This document shows, one piece after another, positions 44,386-56,942 of a DNA stretch of 64,000 nt. This stretch comes from Iris pallida. Its lineage: Eukaryota > Streptophyta > Magnoliopsida > Asparagales > Iridaceae. Both the position numbers and the translations under genes were made by a program. The stretch covers positions 1,912,692 through 1,976,691 of the forward strand of contig JANAVB010006998.1 of NCBI GenBank assembly GCA_029216955.1. Reading direction: 5' to 3'. Each line of letters opens with the position of its first letter. Within the stretch, counting starts at the first letter, position 1. A model generated the notes under the pieces. The model saw nothing but the letters and a program-made list of their open reading frames with translations, was not told where the DNA came from and made no database searches.

Positions 44386-45060
44386 TCATCGTCTTGTCTC
44401 ACACTCTGCTCTGAGTCGCTGAAGCTTGGAATCTGCCGACTGTGCCATCCGGATCGCCTCGATTATAGTGGACTGAACTTGCATACTGGCCATCAAGGCT
44501 ATACTGGAAGGGAGAACAACTTCAATACCTATCTTCTGAAGATCTGCTAACAGCTCTGGTTGCGCTGTTAGAAAATAAACTTCGGCTCTCCTGCTCAATG
44601 CATCTGCTACAACGTTGGCCTTCCTAGGATGATACTGCAGGTGGATATCATAATCTACAAGTAGCTCCAGCCACCTTCTCTGACGCATGTTAAGATCCTT
44701 CTGGGTGAAAACATACTTCAGGCTCTTATGGTCGGTGAAAATCTCCACCCTATCTCCATACAAATAGTGCCTCCATAACTTAAGTGCAAATACTACTGCT
44801 GCCAGCTCCAAGTCATGGGTTGGGTAATTCCTCTCATGATCACGAAGTTGTCGTGACGCATAAGCTATTACCTTTCCATGCTGCATCAGAACACATTCTA
44901 AGCCTCTGCCTGAAGCATCACAATACACTAAGAATCCTCCGGTTCCATCTGGAAGCATGAGAATAGGAGCCGTTATCAATCCTCGCTTCAACTGCTCAAA
45001 AGAACTCTGGCACTCTGCCCTCCAAGCAAACTGTGCATCCTTGCGGGTCAACTGGGTCAA
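44386..45060 (-). pseudogene. X RNase H domain
   Basis: [16 protein letters not shown] gives the first Asp, then [18 protein letters not shown] (Glu), [12 protein letters not shown] (Asp) and [10 protein letters not shown] (last Asp): all four catalytic acids are visible. A TAG in the connection (AGY-stop-RRFISDF, about 45100) separates it from RT in the same polyprotein. Confidence 0.9.
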
Positions 45061-45099
45061 TGGCGCTGAAATTCGAGCAAAATCTGAAATAAATCGCCG

Positions 45100-45876
45100 C
45101 TAGTAGCCGGCCAATCCAAAAAAACTATGATCTTCTGCAACTGTGTTGGGCACTGGCCATGACTCAATGGCCATAATCTTCTGGAGATCTACTTCTACTC
45201 CTCCTCGGGTGATGATGTGACCCAAGTACGAAATGCGATCGAGCCAAAACTCGTATTTACTGAACTTGGCGTACAACTGGTGCTCCCTGAGAATCTGAAG
45301 AACCACACGGAGATGCTGCTCATGCTCTGTCTCACTCTTGCTGCAGACCAGGATGTCGTCCAAGAACACGATCACAAACTGATCCAAGTAAGGCATAAAA
45401 ATGCGATTTATAAGGTCCATAAATACTGCCGGCACATTGGTCGCTCCAAAAGGCATAACAAGGAACTCCCAATGCCCATAGCTCGATCTAAAAGCTGTCT
45501 TCGAGATGTCCTGCTCTCTGACTCTGATCTGGTGATATCCTGAGCGCAAGTCAATCTTCGAGAATACTGAAGCCCCCTTAAGTTGATCAAACAAGTCATC
45601 TATCTTCGGGAGAGGATATCTGTTCTTGATTGTCACTGAGTTCAAGGTACGATAATCAACACATAACCTGGACGTACCATCCTTCTTTTTCACAAGAAGC
45701 ATCGGGGCTCCCCAAGGCCATCCACTAGCACGAATGAATCCCTTGGTTCTGAGTTCCTCAATCATCTTGTACAAGATCTCCAATTCTGAAGGCGCCATCC
45801 TGTAGACTCTCTCTGACACTGGGGCTGTCCCGGAAATCAAGTCTATGGTGAACTCGATCTCCCGCTCTGGCGGCAT
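45100..45876 (-). pseudogene. X reverse transcriptase
   Basis: [20 protein letters not shown] at residues 71-90, [13 protein letters not shown] at 107-119 and the FLDD catalytic box at 171-174 ([13 protein letters not shown]) are intact. The frame is bounded by TAG codons at both ends (45886 and about 45100) but is open throughout. Confidence 0.95.
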
Positions 45877-45885
45877 ACCTGGAAG

Positions 45886-46980
45886 CTATTCTGGGAAAAC
45901 ATCTGGAAACTCCTCGACTATTCGAGGCAACTGCACTGCTGCTACTGCCATCCGCAACACTGGAGGAGAAGGCTCAACTGTGCCTCGGGAAAAGAAAAAC
46001 TCCGGCTCGCCTGGAATGCTAAAAATAACACTACCAATATGGCAGTCTATTCTAGCATACTGGTTCCTCAACCAATCCATCCCTAAGACCACATCATAAT
46101 CGGCCATCGGGAACTCTATCAATCTAGCGGGAAATTCCTTACCGCTAACTACGTTCCGACACGAGAAAAACACCCTATCGACTCCCACAAGTCCGTTACC
46201 AGTAAGTATATTGAGCCTTACCGATAACGACTCGGGCTCCAATCCTACCCGTGTCGCGAATCGTACAGACATAAAAGAATGCGATGCACCATAATCAAAT
46301 AAAGCTGAAGCTGGAAAGGAGTTGACGAGAATAGTACCTGCCACTACCTCTCTTAGTGCCAATCCTTCCTCTGCGGTCATCACCAAAGCATGACCATGCC
46401 CTCGGGGCGCTGGTCCCCTCTGCTGAAATCCTCGCTGCCTGCTCTGACTCAAGGCTTGGGCTTGTGCATGCTGCTGGGGGTTCTGCTGCTGGTATATCTG
46501 GGACTGAGGCGGCAAGGGCCTCGACAATGGGTACTGCTGCTGCTGCTGCTGCTGCTGGACCGGTGCTGGTCCTCTCACTGAAGAGCTAGAAAGGTTGGAC
46601 GATGATGAACCACCCCTATTCGGGCAGGATCCAACCCTATGGTCCGGTACTCCACAAGCCATGCACAATCTATACGCCATGCGACACTCTGCTACCACAT
46701 GGCCTGGCTTCCCACAATGAGAACATCCCACTGCGGAAGACTGCTTCTGCTTCTGCTGCTGAGGGTACGTCGGGGTTGAGTGTTGAACCGACGTTACTGA
46801 GGCCGCCCGCCTCGGAGTTCCAATAGTTAAAGCCCTGGCTGCTGGGGCTGGGGCTGAAGACTGATTCATCTGGCCGTGGGATCTCTTCCGACCTCCGGCC
46901 CTATCCACAATCCTCTGGGAGATATACTCATGCCTCCTAGCTGCTCTCAAGACTGCATCAAAAGTCTGATGGTCGAACTA
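45886..46980 (-). pseudogene. X gag C-terminus (two zinc knuckles) and protease
   Basis: CSHCGKPGHVVAEC and CMACGVPDHRVGSC are tandem knuckles of the chromovirus gag. A Gln-rich stretch (CAG-type run at about 46530-46556) links to the RVP_2 protease. The protease centre reads DYGASHS instead of DSG, so the catalytic triad is altered; MADYDVVLGMDWLRNQYARIDC follows. The frame is continuous with gag upstream except for the TAG at 46978-46980. Confidence 0.9.
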
Positions 46981-47649
46981 CTCAACTGCTAATAGAATCT
47001 CTAGGTGAAGCCCCTGCTGGAATCGCTGGGCTCGATCATACTCGGTTGCCACCAAGGTGGGAGCAAACCGACTGAGTCTGGAAAACTCGACCGTATATCC
47101 GTCGACCGTCCTGTCCATCTGCTTCAGATTGATGAACCTCGTCTGTAGATCGTACCGAGCTACAACATCAAAATACTTCGTCTGGAATCTCTCCCTGAAT
47201 ACCGTCCAAGCAATGGGTGCTGCTAATCCAACGGCCTGAGCTGCCCACCAACTACGGGCAAGATTTAACAACTGCAGGCACACAACGGCCACCTTCTCGT
47301 TCTCTGGAGTCCTGGCTGCTTCGAGAATCACTTCCGTATCCTGAAGCCATGCATCTGCTGCGATAGTATCTTCACTACCGTCGAAGAAAGGAGGGTTCAA
47401 GCGCTTGAAGCTGTTGGCCGCGCTGTTACCCTGATAACCACCCCGGGTCAAAACATCCGTCACTGCCTGGAGCAAGGCGTCTCTACGACGATCTTGAGAA
47501 GCTATCAAGGTCCTGACGAGTCCTACTAAAGTGCCATCATCAGGTTCTACAGGTTGAACTGGCTGGACTGGTGGCTCTCCATCAGAAGGTACGACTCTGG
47601 AGGCCACTCCCGAATGCTGGGCTTGATCTCTGGGTTGCTGCTGGTCCAC
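46978..47649 (-). CDS. X gag, matrix/capsid part, ending at an in-frame TAG
   Basis: The 223-codon frame from MDQQQPRDQAQHSG has FKRLNPPFFDGSEDTIAADA, LLNLARSWWAAQAVG, FRERFQTKYFDVVARYDLQ and FSRLSRFAPTLVATEYDRAQ, the retrotransposon gag core. It ends LAVE then TAG, and the next codon in the same phase resumes gag (FDHQTFDAVLRAA). Element Y has the same stop at the same codon. Confidence 0.9.
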   Translation of the reverse strand: MDQQQPRDQAQHSGVASRVVPSDGEPPVQPVQPVEPDDGTLVGLVRTLIASQDRRRDALLQAVTDVLTRGGYQGNSAANSFKRLNPPFFDGSEDTIAADAWLQDTEVILEAARTPENEKVAVVCLQLLNLARSWWAAQAVGLAAPIAWTVFRERFQTKYFDVVARYDLQTRFINLKQMDRTVDGYTVEFSRLSRFAPTLVATEYDRAQRFQQGLHLEILLAVE

Positions 47650-47865
47650 GGGAGGTGCTCCGCCTTGCTGACCGGCAAGTCTAGGAATGATGTCGCTGAA
47701 GAAGACAACATAGGGAACAATAAGGAAGGACCAGGACAGATCAACGATACAAGCATATGATCAGAACAAGAATCCAGGGATTCAGAAAATACGAGAAGAG
47801 ATCAAAGGCGAGTACTGATTGAGACATCTATTCGGTAAACCCTCACATATCTTAATTTACAAGAC

Positions 47866-47889
47866 CTGCATGGGCCACCACTTAAACCA
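47866..47889 (-). promoter_or_regulatory. Post-LTR primer region of X
   Basis: Directly after the 5' LTR (minus sense): TGGTTTAAGTGGTGGCCC. It starts with the TGG expected of a PBS but is not the common tRNA-Met site. The same sequence follows the LTR of Y. Confidence 0.5.
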
Positions 47890-50700
47890 TGTCACGCCCC
47901 AGAACCAGAATACTGGAGAGCGGGGGCAGACATAGCCAGCTACGTATATTGAAATGGATTCCATCTCGCTATACGGTCATGGCTTTCTAGATACATGAGG
48001 GTTTACTACAAGCCAACAGTCTCCTATGGTTATGAACAAGCCTAGTATCTCAATCACAAGCAAGTAAGTAAATGTTACAAGATGTATGATCATTAAATAT
48101 ACAATAATAAGGCGTCCCAAATATTACATATTCAGCTGATCATGAAGCTAGTCGTTACAAAATGTGAGGACTAGCAAGAGTTTAGTCATACATGATCAAC
48201 CCTAGGATCTGTCAATCATGTTACAGCCCGTAGGCAGACAGTAAGTAAATACAATCGAGCTAAACAGGTGCTCGTCGGCTAAACGCCTCAAAAGAATATT
48301 TTTACAACAAAGTGGAAGAGCAAAAATAAACCTACTCGTTGCCCGGGTTACGTCTAGTCGCCACCATCGAGCTGGATAGTCGGTAGATCCTCTGGAGCTG
48401 CTCCGAAATCTGGCCATACAAAACCAGCTGGATCAGATCCCAGAAAGAGCAAGTGCCACAAAGGAAGCTTCACTTAGGAACTAAAACCAGCAATCAGCAC
48501 AAGAGTATAAATAAAAGTAAGAACTGGAAATAAAGAAAATACATCAGGATGATATGCGACGAGATAACCATGGAACTATTCAGATAACCAGGTTACAACC
48601 CGTAAACCAAACAAGGACCGGGGTTGTAACCTTTCGTCTGAACAGAACTTGGAACTCTCACCATTTATCGGTAAAATAAATACAGGCATTCAAGTCATGC
48701 AGTGATCTGGAACAAGGTCAGGGCAAGACTAGACTGGTTAGACTCCATCCTATCATTTCACGGCCAAGCAAGAATTACGGCTTGATACTTTAACTAACTA
48801 GGGTTATCACAGGCCTAATTACTAGTAAGATGTAGTGAGATTACTCCACAGCCACAAGCCCTGCAGACCATCCAGGTTACCCAGGTCGAAATTAGGGGTT
48901 GAATTCAGGTGGGTACACCGTCCAGGAAATACATGTACCCTTAGGTAGCTTGAAGGGTGCAACACATGACAGTCTGCTGGAAATGTGCCCTACTCGACGG
49001 CAGGCTACAGATCCCAAGCGCGCCCAGGTAACGGGATTGCTTGTAGCTGGGTGATCTCTTCATGACTACTGTATTAATCTAGTTATTAGCCTTAGTCTAT
49101 TTCAGTAGGTACTCTTGATCATGGTACTCAGGAGTCCCCTCCTAGACATGATGTAAGACAGGACTGAATTATTTGTACAAGCAAAATCACCCACGGTGTC
49201 CAGGATTAATTATACAGGTCATGTCATGTCAGGTAGCCGTCGCAATAGCTGTTCAAGATAATCATGTCGGGTTTATCATGTCAAGTGTTCTTGTCAGGAG
49301 TGTGCCACGACGGGCCACTATCAGGTCATGTAAGGTTTTCTTGTCAAGAGTGCACCACTATGGGTCACTATCGTGTCATGCTCAGGTATTATTTCCAAAC
49401 ATATTAAAAAAAATCCATGATTATCAAGTTCATGACAAAAGACGTAAGGATATAAAATGGACGTAAAATATCTAATAAAATGTCAATATTCAGGGCTATA
49501 GAAGAGCCATGCGGCTAAGGCATATGCGGCCAGGAATGATCACATACGGCTGAAGAGAACAGCCCATGCGGCTGAATGGATATGGGTTCATGCGGCCCGA
49601 AATCCGAGTTCATGCGGCTCGGAAAGGTCGGTCTCAAGGCAGTGCGGGCGTGCGGCGCATGCGGCTGCAGGAGCTTATGCGGTCAGGAATGGAGGGGTCT
49701 CATGCGGCTGAAGGGAATCAGGGTCTACGCGGCTCGGGATCAGTCAGTCATACGGCTGAGAGGACTCGGGTCCTCATGCGACAGCGGGAAACTGCGGTCT
49801 ATGCTGCTCGTGAGTATTGGATTTCATGCGGCTCAGGATGGGCGAAGTCCCATGCGGCAGCGGGGAGCAATGCCTATGCGGCTAGGAGCAAGGGCGCATA
49901 TGCGGTTCGGGAAGAAGGGCCCCATGCGGCTAGAAGTACAAGAGCCTCATGCGGCCAAACTAAATACTTGCCGCATGAACTTGTCATGCGATCAAATCCA
50001 GTTGATAGTGCATGCGATTTCGAAGCTGACTTGCCACATGAATATTCACGCGGTCAAGTGCTACCATGCGGCTCGGGACTGTGCTTCTTCTCCAAATTTC
50101 CGAGAAGAAGTACACCATAAGCCATGGCTTCCAAGCTGCATAACTCTATCATCCGGAGCCCAAATCCGAACTTCCATAGGTCAAAATGGGGCAGAATGAA
50201 ATGCTCTACAACAGAAAACCATCAAAACTTGAAAATAACAAGATTAAGTAGATCAAAATACAAGATATCCGAAAATAATGTAAATATAGATCTACAAGAA
50301 TCTAGCCATGGAAAGTGAAAATGCCAAGTTCTAAAGTTAGTTAAAATACTGTAAGGAAGAGAATAAGGCAAAAAAAATTAGAGTTCATCCATGAAGCAAG
50401 TTGCACTTGCCTAGACCTCTCTCTCCTCTCTGGTAGGTGAAGGAAGTAAATGGGAAAGAAGAAGATGATTAAATGAAGAGAGAGAAAGGGAGAAGGGGTT
50501 AATAAATGGTAGTAGTGGTAGGTAGGGGGTTCACTTGGGTTCATCATGAACCAAGCAAAACCAAGTCAGGCCGAACCAAGCCAACTCGGGCCAAGAATAA
50601 ACCGAGCCAAGAAGGAAATGCTAAGCCAGGAAATCATGCAATGCAGAATAAAATACGTATACGTATTCCAAAATACGTAATACAAACAACAGGCATTACA
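47890..50700 (-). repeat. 5' LTR of X (2.8 kb)
   Basis: Paired with 40076-42883. Differences are scattered single bases plus a few small indels near 49370-49420. The ATGCGGCT array is at 49508-50072. Confidence 0.95.
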
Positions 50701-51987
50701 GGAATATACCGTCGCAATTGGGATAAATGGAATACGTCATGTATTTCACATAATGACGGCGGAAGAGCGAGATGATAGGACACATCACCTATTCGCTCAA
50801 GGATATCAAATGGCCCTATGTACCTAGGACTAAGCTTTCCCCGTACGCCGAATCGAATGACGCCATGGGTAGGCGAGATCCTAAGGAACACGTGGTCGCC
50901 GACTGAAAACTCAAGGGGACGCCGATGAGAATCGGCCCAATGGCACTGGCGATCTTGGGCAACTCGAAGATAATCTCTGACTTGTCTGACCACCTCGATT
51001 GTCTGCGTAATCATCTCTGGACTAAGCATCTGTCTCTCGCCGACATCATCCCAAGCTAGAGGTGATCTGCACTTCCTGCCATACAGTGCTTCAAAGGGTT
51101 CCATCTGGATAATGGCCTGGAAACTATTGTTATAGGAGAAGTCCACAAGATGCATGTGGTCTTCCCATGAACCACCGAAGTCAAGTGTACATGACCGCAA
51201 CATATCCTCAAGAGTCTGGATCGTGCATTCTGACTGACCATCTGTCTGCGGATGATAAGCTGAACTGAACTTGAGACGAGTTCCCAAACTCTCTTGAAGA
51301 CTCCGCCAAAAGTGTGATGTGAATCTTGAATCTCTGTCTGATATGATACTAACTGGCACTCTATGCAATCTGACAATCTGCCTGAGGTACATCTCTGCTA
51401 GTTGATCTGTCGACTGACCAATTATGAAGGGAAGAAAATAAGCTACCTTCGTGATACGATCAACTATAACCCAGATAGCATCTCTTCTAGCTGGATATTT
51501 AGGTAACCAAGTTACAAAATCCATGGTAGTTTACTCCCATTTCCATTCTGGGATCGGTAAAGGTTGAAGAAGTCCACCTGGTCTCTGATGTTCAGCCTTA
51601 ACTTGTTGACAAACTAAACAACAATAGACAAACCGGGCTATCTTCCTCTTCATGCCATTCCACCAGATGGATGTCTCGGTTCATCTTCGTGCTACCGTAA
51701 TGAATTGAATACTGAGAACTATGAGCCTCTGCCATGATCTCCTGTCTGATATCACCACTGGGTACACAAAGACGTCTTCTATGTCGGAGAGTACCATCTT
51801 CGTGAACACATAACTCTGGTCACCGTCCTGCTACACATTCTGTCCTAAGCCGCTGAAGCTTAGAATATGTCGACTAAGCTAACTTAATCCTCTCAACTAT
51901 GCTGTACTGAACTTGCATGCTGGCCATCAATGCCACATTGGTAGGAAGAACAACTTTAATACCCATCTTCTGAAGATCTGCTAATAA
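50701..51987 (-). pseudogene. Element Y: integrase, right of the X insertion
   Basis: The 51524-50701 frame has MDFVTWLPKYPARRDAIWVI with the first Asp, [15 protein letters not shown] and [18 protein letters not shown] (Asp, Glu), then GKLSPRYIGPFDILERIGDV and LSQLRRYIP, where X interrupts at 50700. The N-terminal zinc-binding part (51525-51987) is broken by stops. The chromodomain continues at 40075. Confidence 0.9.
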
Positions 51988-53232
51988 CTATGGCTGTGCT
52001 GTTAGAAAATAAACTCCAGCTCTCCTGCTCAATGCATCTGCAACAACGTTGGCCTTTCCAGGATGGTACCGCAAGTTGATGTCATAATCCACAAGTAGCT
52101 CTAGCCATCTACTCTGACGCATGTTAAGATCCTTCTGGGTAAACACACACTGCAGACTCTTGTGGTTGGTGAAAATCTCCACCCGATCTCCATATAAATA
52201 ACGCCTCTAAAGCTTCAATGCAAAAACTACTGCTGCTAATTCCAAGTCATGGGTAGGATAATTCCTCTCATGGTTACGAAGCTGACGTGACGCATAAGCA
52301 ACTACCTTACCATGCTGCATCAAGACACATCCCATGCCTCCACCGGAAGCATCACAATAAACCGAAAATCCTCCAGTCCTATCTGGAAGCGTGAGAATGG
52401 GAGCCGTCATCAATCTCTGCTTCAACTTCTCAAATGAACTCTGACACTCTGTTGTCCAAGCAAACTGTACATCCTTGCGGGTCAACTGCGTCAATGGCGC
52501 TAAAATCTGAGCAAAGTCTGACACAAACCACCGGTAATAGCCAGCCAATCCTAGGAAAAACTGAACTTCTATGATGATACTGGAAACTGGCCATGTCTCT
52601 ATATCCACTATCTTCTGGGGGGCCACTTCTACTCTACCTCTGGTGATAATATGACCTAAGTATGAGATACGATCCAGCCAAAACTCGCACTTACTGAACT
52701 TCGCGTACAACTGGTGCTCTCTGAGAATCTGAAGAACTATACGAAGATGCTGCTCATGATCTGCTTCATTCTTGCTATAGACTAAGATGTTGTCTTTAAA
52801 CACTATGAAGAGCTGGTCCAAATAGGGCATGAAGATACGATTCATGAGGTTCATGAATACGGCTGGCGCATTGGTCGCTCCAAATGGTATAACAAGGAAC
52901 TCCCAATGCCCATATCTGGATCTGAATGCTGTCTTCGGGACATCTTGCTCTCTAACTCTGATCTGATGGTACCCTGACCGCAAGCCAATCTTCGAGAATA
53001 CTGTCGCTCCTCTGAGTTGATCAAATAAATTATCTATCCTTGGTAGAGTATATCTGTTCTTGACTGTTATAGAGTTCAAGGTACGATAATCAACACATAA
53101 TCTTGACGTACCATCCTTCTTTTTCATAAGAAGTATCGGGGCTCCCCAAGGTGATCCACTAGCACGAATGAATCCCTTGGTTTTGAGTTCTTCAATCATC
53201 TTGTACAAAATCTCTAACTCTGAAGGTGTCAT
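51988..53232 (-). pseudogene. Element Y: reverse transcriptase and RNase H
   Basis: [20 protein letters not shown] and [12 protein letters not shown] are conserved, but the catalytic box reads FKDN ([12 protein letters not shown]) where X has FLDD, so the RT is catalytically dead. RNase H starts [19 protein letters not shown], is interrupted by a stop at about 52207, and continues [12 protein letters not shown] to [10 protein letters not shown]. Confidence 0.9.
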
Positions 53233-53287
53233 CCTGTAGACTCCCCTAACACTGGTGCCGTCCCTGGAAGCAAATCAATGGTGAACT

Positions 53288-54370
53288 CTATCTCTCTCTC
53301 TGGGACATGCCTGGAAGCTCTTCGGGAAATACATCAGGAAACTCTTCCACTACTCTGGGAAACTGAACTGCCACTGCTACTGCCATCCGTAATACTATGG
53401 GAGAAGGTTCTACTTCTCCTCTAGAAAATAAAAACTCTGCCTCACCGGGAATAACAAAAATAATACTGCCAATATGGCAGTCTATTCTTGCGTATTGCTC
53501 CTTCAACCAATCTATTCCTAGAACCACATCATAATCGGCCATCGGGAATTCTATCAACCTAGCGGAAAACTCTCTACCTCTAACTACGATTCGACACAAG
53601 AAAAATACTCTATCTACTCCCATAAGACCGTTACTAGTAAGTATATTGAGGCTTGCTGATAATGACTCGAACTTTAGTCCTATCCGTGTAGCAAATCGTG
53701 CAGACATAAATGAATATAATGCACCCGAATCAAATAATACTGATGCTGGAAAAGAGTTGACGAGAATAATACCTACCACCACCTCACCCGAAGCTAACTC
53801 TTCTTCCACGGTCAGAGCCATAGCCTGACCTTGCCTTCTTGATGTTGGTCCCCTCTGTTGGTGACTTCTCTGCCTGTTCTGAATCTGAGCTTGGACATAC
53901 TGTTGAGCCTGAGGCGGCAATAGCCCCGGAGGCTGGTACTGCTGCTGCACTAGTACTGGACCCCTAACCGATGGACTGGTTAGGTTTGATGATGAAGAAC
54001 TGGCTCTATTCGGACAGGACCCTATCTTGTGATCCAGTGCCCCACAAGCCAAGCATAATCTCTGTGCTCCTCGACACTCTAATTCTACGTGCCCTGGCTT
54101 CCCATAATGAGTGCAACCCATTGCGGAAGACATCTTATGCTTCTGTTGCTGAGGATACGCCAGCGTCGAGTGCTGAACCGACGAAACTGTGGTCGCCCTC
54201 CTAGGAGCTCCAATAGTCAAAGCCCTAGCTACCGGGGCTGGTGCTGAAGACTGTGACATCTGCCTATGAGATCTCTTCCGTCCTCTACTTTTATCTACAA
54301 TCCTTTGCGAAGTATACTCATGCCTCTTCGCTGCTCGCAAGACGACATCAAACGTCTGGTGCTCAAACTA
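53288..54370 (-). pseudogene. Element Y: gag C-terminus and protease
   Basis: Knuckle 1 is damaged (CTHYGKPGHVELEC; second Cys is Tyr). Knuckle 2, CLACGALDHKIGSC, is intact. The protease centre keeps DSG (VLFDSGALYSF), followed by MADYDVVLGIDWLKEQYARI. The frame is in phase with gag upstream across the TAG at 54368-54370. Confidence 0.9.
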
Positions 54371-55109
54371 CTCCACGGCTATAATGATCTCTAGGTGGAG
54401 CCCCTGCTGGAATCGATGGGCTCGATCCAATTCGGTTACCACCAAGGTAGGAGCAAACCGACTGAGTCTAGAAAACTCGGCCGTATATCCATCGATCGTC
54501 CTTCCCATTTGCTTAAGGTTAGTGAATCTCGTCTGCAAATCATACCGAGCTACTACGTCAAAGTACTTGGTCTTGAACTTATTACTGAACACCGCCCATG
54601 AGACAGGCGTCGGTAATCCAACTTCTAGCATCGTCCACCAGCTGTGGGCTAAGTCCAATAATTGCAGGCGCACAACGGCTACCTTCTCATCCTCAGGAAT
54701 CCTAGCTGCTTCCAGGATAACCTGTGTCCAGAAGCCATGCATCAGCAACAATAGCATCTTCAGTACCGTCAAAGAAAAGAGGGTTCAGACGCTTAAAGCT
54801 GTTGGCCGCGTTGTTCACTTGGTAACCAACTCTTCCCATGGCATATTGTACTGTCTGGTGCAGGACATCGCCCCGACGATTTTGAGATGCAAGCAGTTCC
54901 CTGATGAGACCCACCATGGTTCCATTGTCGGGCTCTACAGGCTGGACGGGATGAACTGGTAGCTCTTGTCCCTGGTAGGCATGACTCTGGAGGCTACTCC
55001 TGAATATTGGGCTTGGTCTCCAGGTTGCTTCTGGTTCACTAGAGGTGCTCCGCCTTGCTGATCGGTAGGACCAAGAACAATACCGCTGAAGAAATGACAT
55101 GGGGAACAA
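54368..55109 (-). pseudogene. Element Y: gag, matrix/capsid part, frameshifted
   Basis: The first part, 55109-54702 (NNAANSFKRLNPLFFDGTED), and the second, 54772-54368 (LLDLAHSWWTMLEVG, FSRLSRFAPTLVVTELDRAH), overlap in different phases, showing a frameshift near 54720. It ends with the same TAG as X. Confidence 0.9.
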
Positions 55110-55256
55110 TAAAGAAGGACCATGATAGATCGAGAATATAAATATGTGATCAGGTCAAGATTTTAGAAAGATTAGAAGAAACAAGTAGAGATCGAGGGCG
55201 AGTGTTGATTGAGACATCTATTCAGTGAAACCCTCACACATCTTGATTTATAAGAC

Positions 55257-55280
55257 CTGCATAGGCCACCACTTAAACCA
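55257..55280 (-). promoter_or_regulatory. Post-LTR primer region of Y
   Basis: TGGTTTAAGTGGTGGCC in minus sense directly after the LTR start at 55281, identical to X in the first 17 bases. Confidence 0.5.
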
Positions 55281-56942
55281 TGTCACGCCCCAAGACCAGA
55301 ATACTGGAGAGCGGAGGACAGATAAAGCTATCTACGTACATTGAAGTGAATCCCACCTCGCAATACAGTCATGGCTGTCTAGATGGATGAGGGTTTACTA
55401 CAAGCCATTTGTCTCTTAGGGTCAAGAACAAGCCTAGTGTCTCAATCTCAAGAAAGCAAGTAAATGTAACAAGATGGTAGATCATCAGACATACAAAGTA
55501 AGGCATCCCAAATATTACATATTCAGATGATCATGAAGCTAGTCATTCAAAATGCAAAGACTAGCAAGAGTTTAAGTCATACATGATCAACCCTAGGATC
55601 TGTCAATTATGTTACAGCCATTAGGCAGACAGGAATATAAATTCAATATGAGCTAACACTTGCTCGGCAGCTAAACGCCTCAAAAGAATAATTTACAATA
55701 GAGTGGGAGAGCAAAATAAAATCCACTCGTTGCCAGGGTTGCGTCTAGTGTGCACCATCTGGCTGGAAGGCTGGAAGATCCTTGGGTGCTACTCCGAAAT
55801 CTGGCCATACACAACCAGCTGGGTCAGACCCCAGAAAGAGTAAGTACAATAAAGGAGGCTTCACTTAAGAACTAAAACTAGCATATTAGCACATGAGACA
55901 TAAAGGATAATAAAAGTCATGAGTTAGAGAAGACAAGGTGATAAACGATAAGACAACTAAGGGACTATTCTGGTAGCCAAGTTACAATCCGTAAACCAAA
56001 CAAGGACCGGGGTTGTAACCCTTCACCTGAATAGAGCTTAGTCTCCAACAAATTATCGATAAGAGTAAAGCATAACAGTAATGCACAGAAATAACCATGT
56101 AGAGGTCTTGCCTAGGCAAGACTAGACGGGACTCCATCCATCAATCACGACCAAGCAATGAGTACGGCTTGATACTTTAACTAACTATGGTTATCACAAG
56201 CTTAGTTACTAACAAGATGCATCGAGATGTTCCAACAGCCACAAGCCCCACAGACTTAATCCAGGTTATCCGGTCACAAGTTGAGAGAGTTGGATTAGGT
56301 GACTTGGGGGTGCAACACATGACAGTATGCTGGAAATGTGCCCTACTCGACGGCAGGCTACAAGTCCAATTAGATGGCCCAGATAACGGGACTTCCAATA
56401 GCTGGGAAATCTCTTTATGAACTACATGATCAATCTAATCTTTATCCTAGTCAGATTCAGTATGAACCCCTGACCGTGGTAACAAGGAATTCATGTCCTA
56501 GACATGATGTAAGACGAGACATATAACATATACAAGCACAAATACCCACGGTGTCAAGACAAAAGTTACTTAGCAAGTCAAGATAGCCGTCACAACAGCA
56601 TATCAAGATTATCCTGTTGGGTTTACTTATCAAGAGTGCGCCACGATGGACCACTATCATGTCATGTTACTTATCAAGAGTGCACCACGACGGGTCACTA
56701 TCAAGAATCATCATGTCAAGTTACTTGTTACTTGTTACTAGCTAAGAGTGCGCCTTAAGAGGCCACTATCGTGTTCTATCCTTACATTATCATGAATGAA
56801 AGAAACTTGCATAAAATAGCTATTAACATATTCTTGAAGCTAAGAAAAAGGTCTATAGCTTTCATGGTGGGAGTTGGGAGAAATTCTGGCCACAATTCAG
56901 CTAAATAGGACTTAAAACAGCCCAAAACAACCAAAATAGGCC

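Larger units (their letters stand above)
40076..50700 (-). mobile_element. Element X: complete chromodomain Ty3/gypsy retrotransposon (10,625 bp)
   Basis: LTRs are 40076-42883 and 47890-50700 (TGTCACGCCCC to GGCATTACA on the plus strand). GGAAT at 40071-40075 and 50701-50705 is a perfect 5-bp target duplication. All genes are on the minus strand in the order gag, protease, RT, RNase H, integrase, chromodomain, which fits the Tekay/Del branch. The first 300 aligned LTR bases show about six differences by eye, so X is younger than the Tat element's more diverged LTRs suggest for that insertion. Coding frames carry several nonsense and frameshift changes. Confidence 0.95.

Noticed and set aside
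45217..45599. Plus-strand frame of 108 codons and a short minus frame opposite the X reverse transcriptase
   Set aside because: Shadow frames of the well-conserved RT coding strand.
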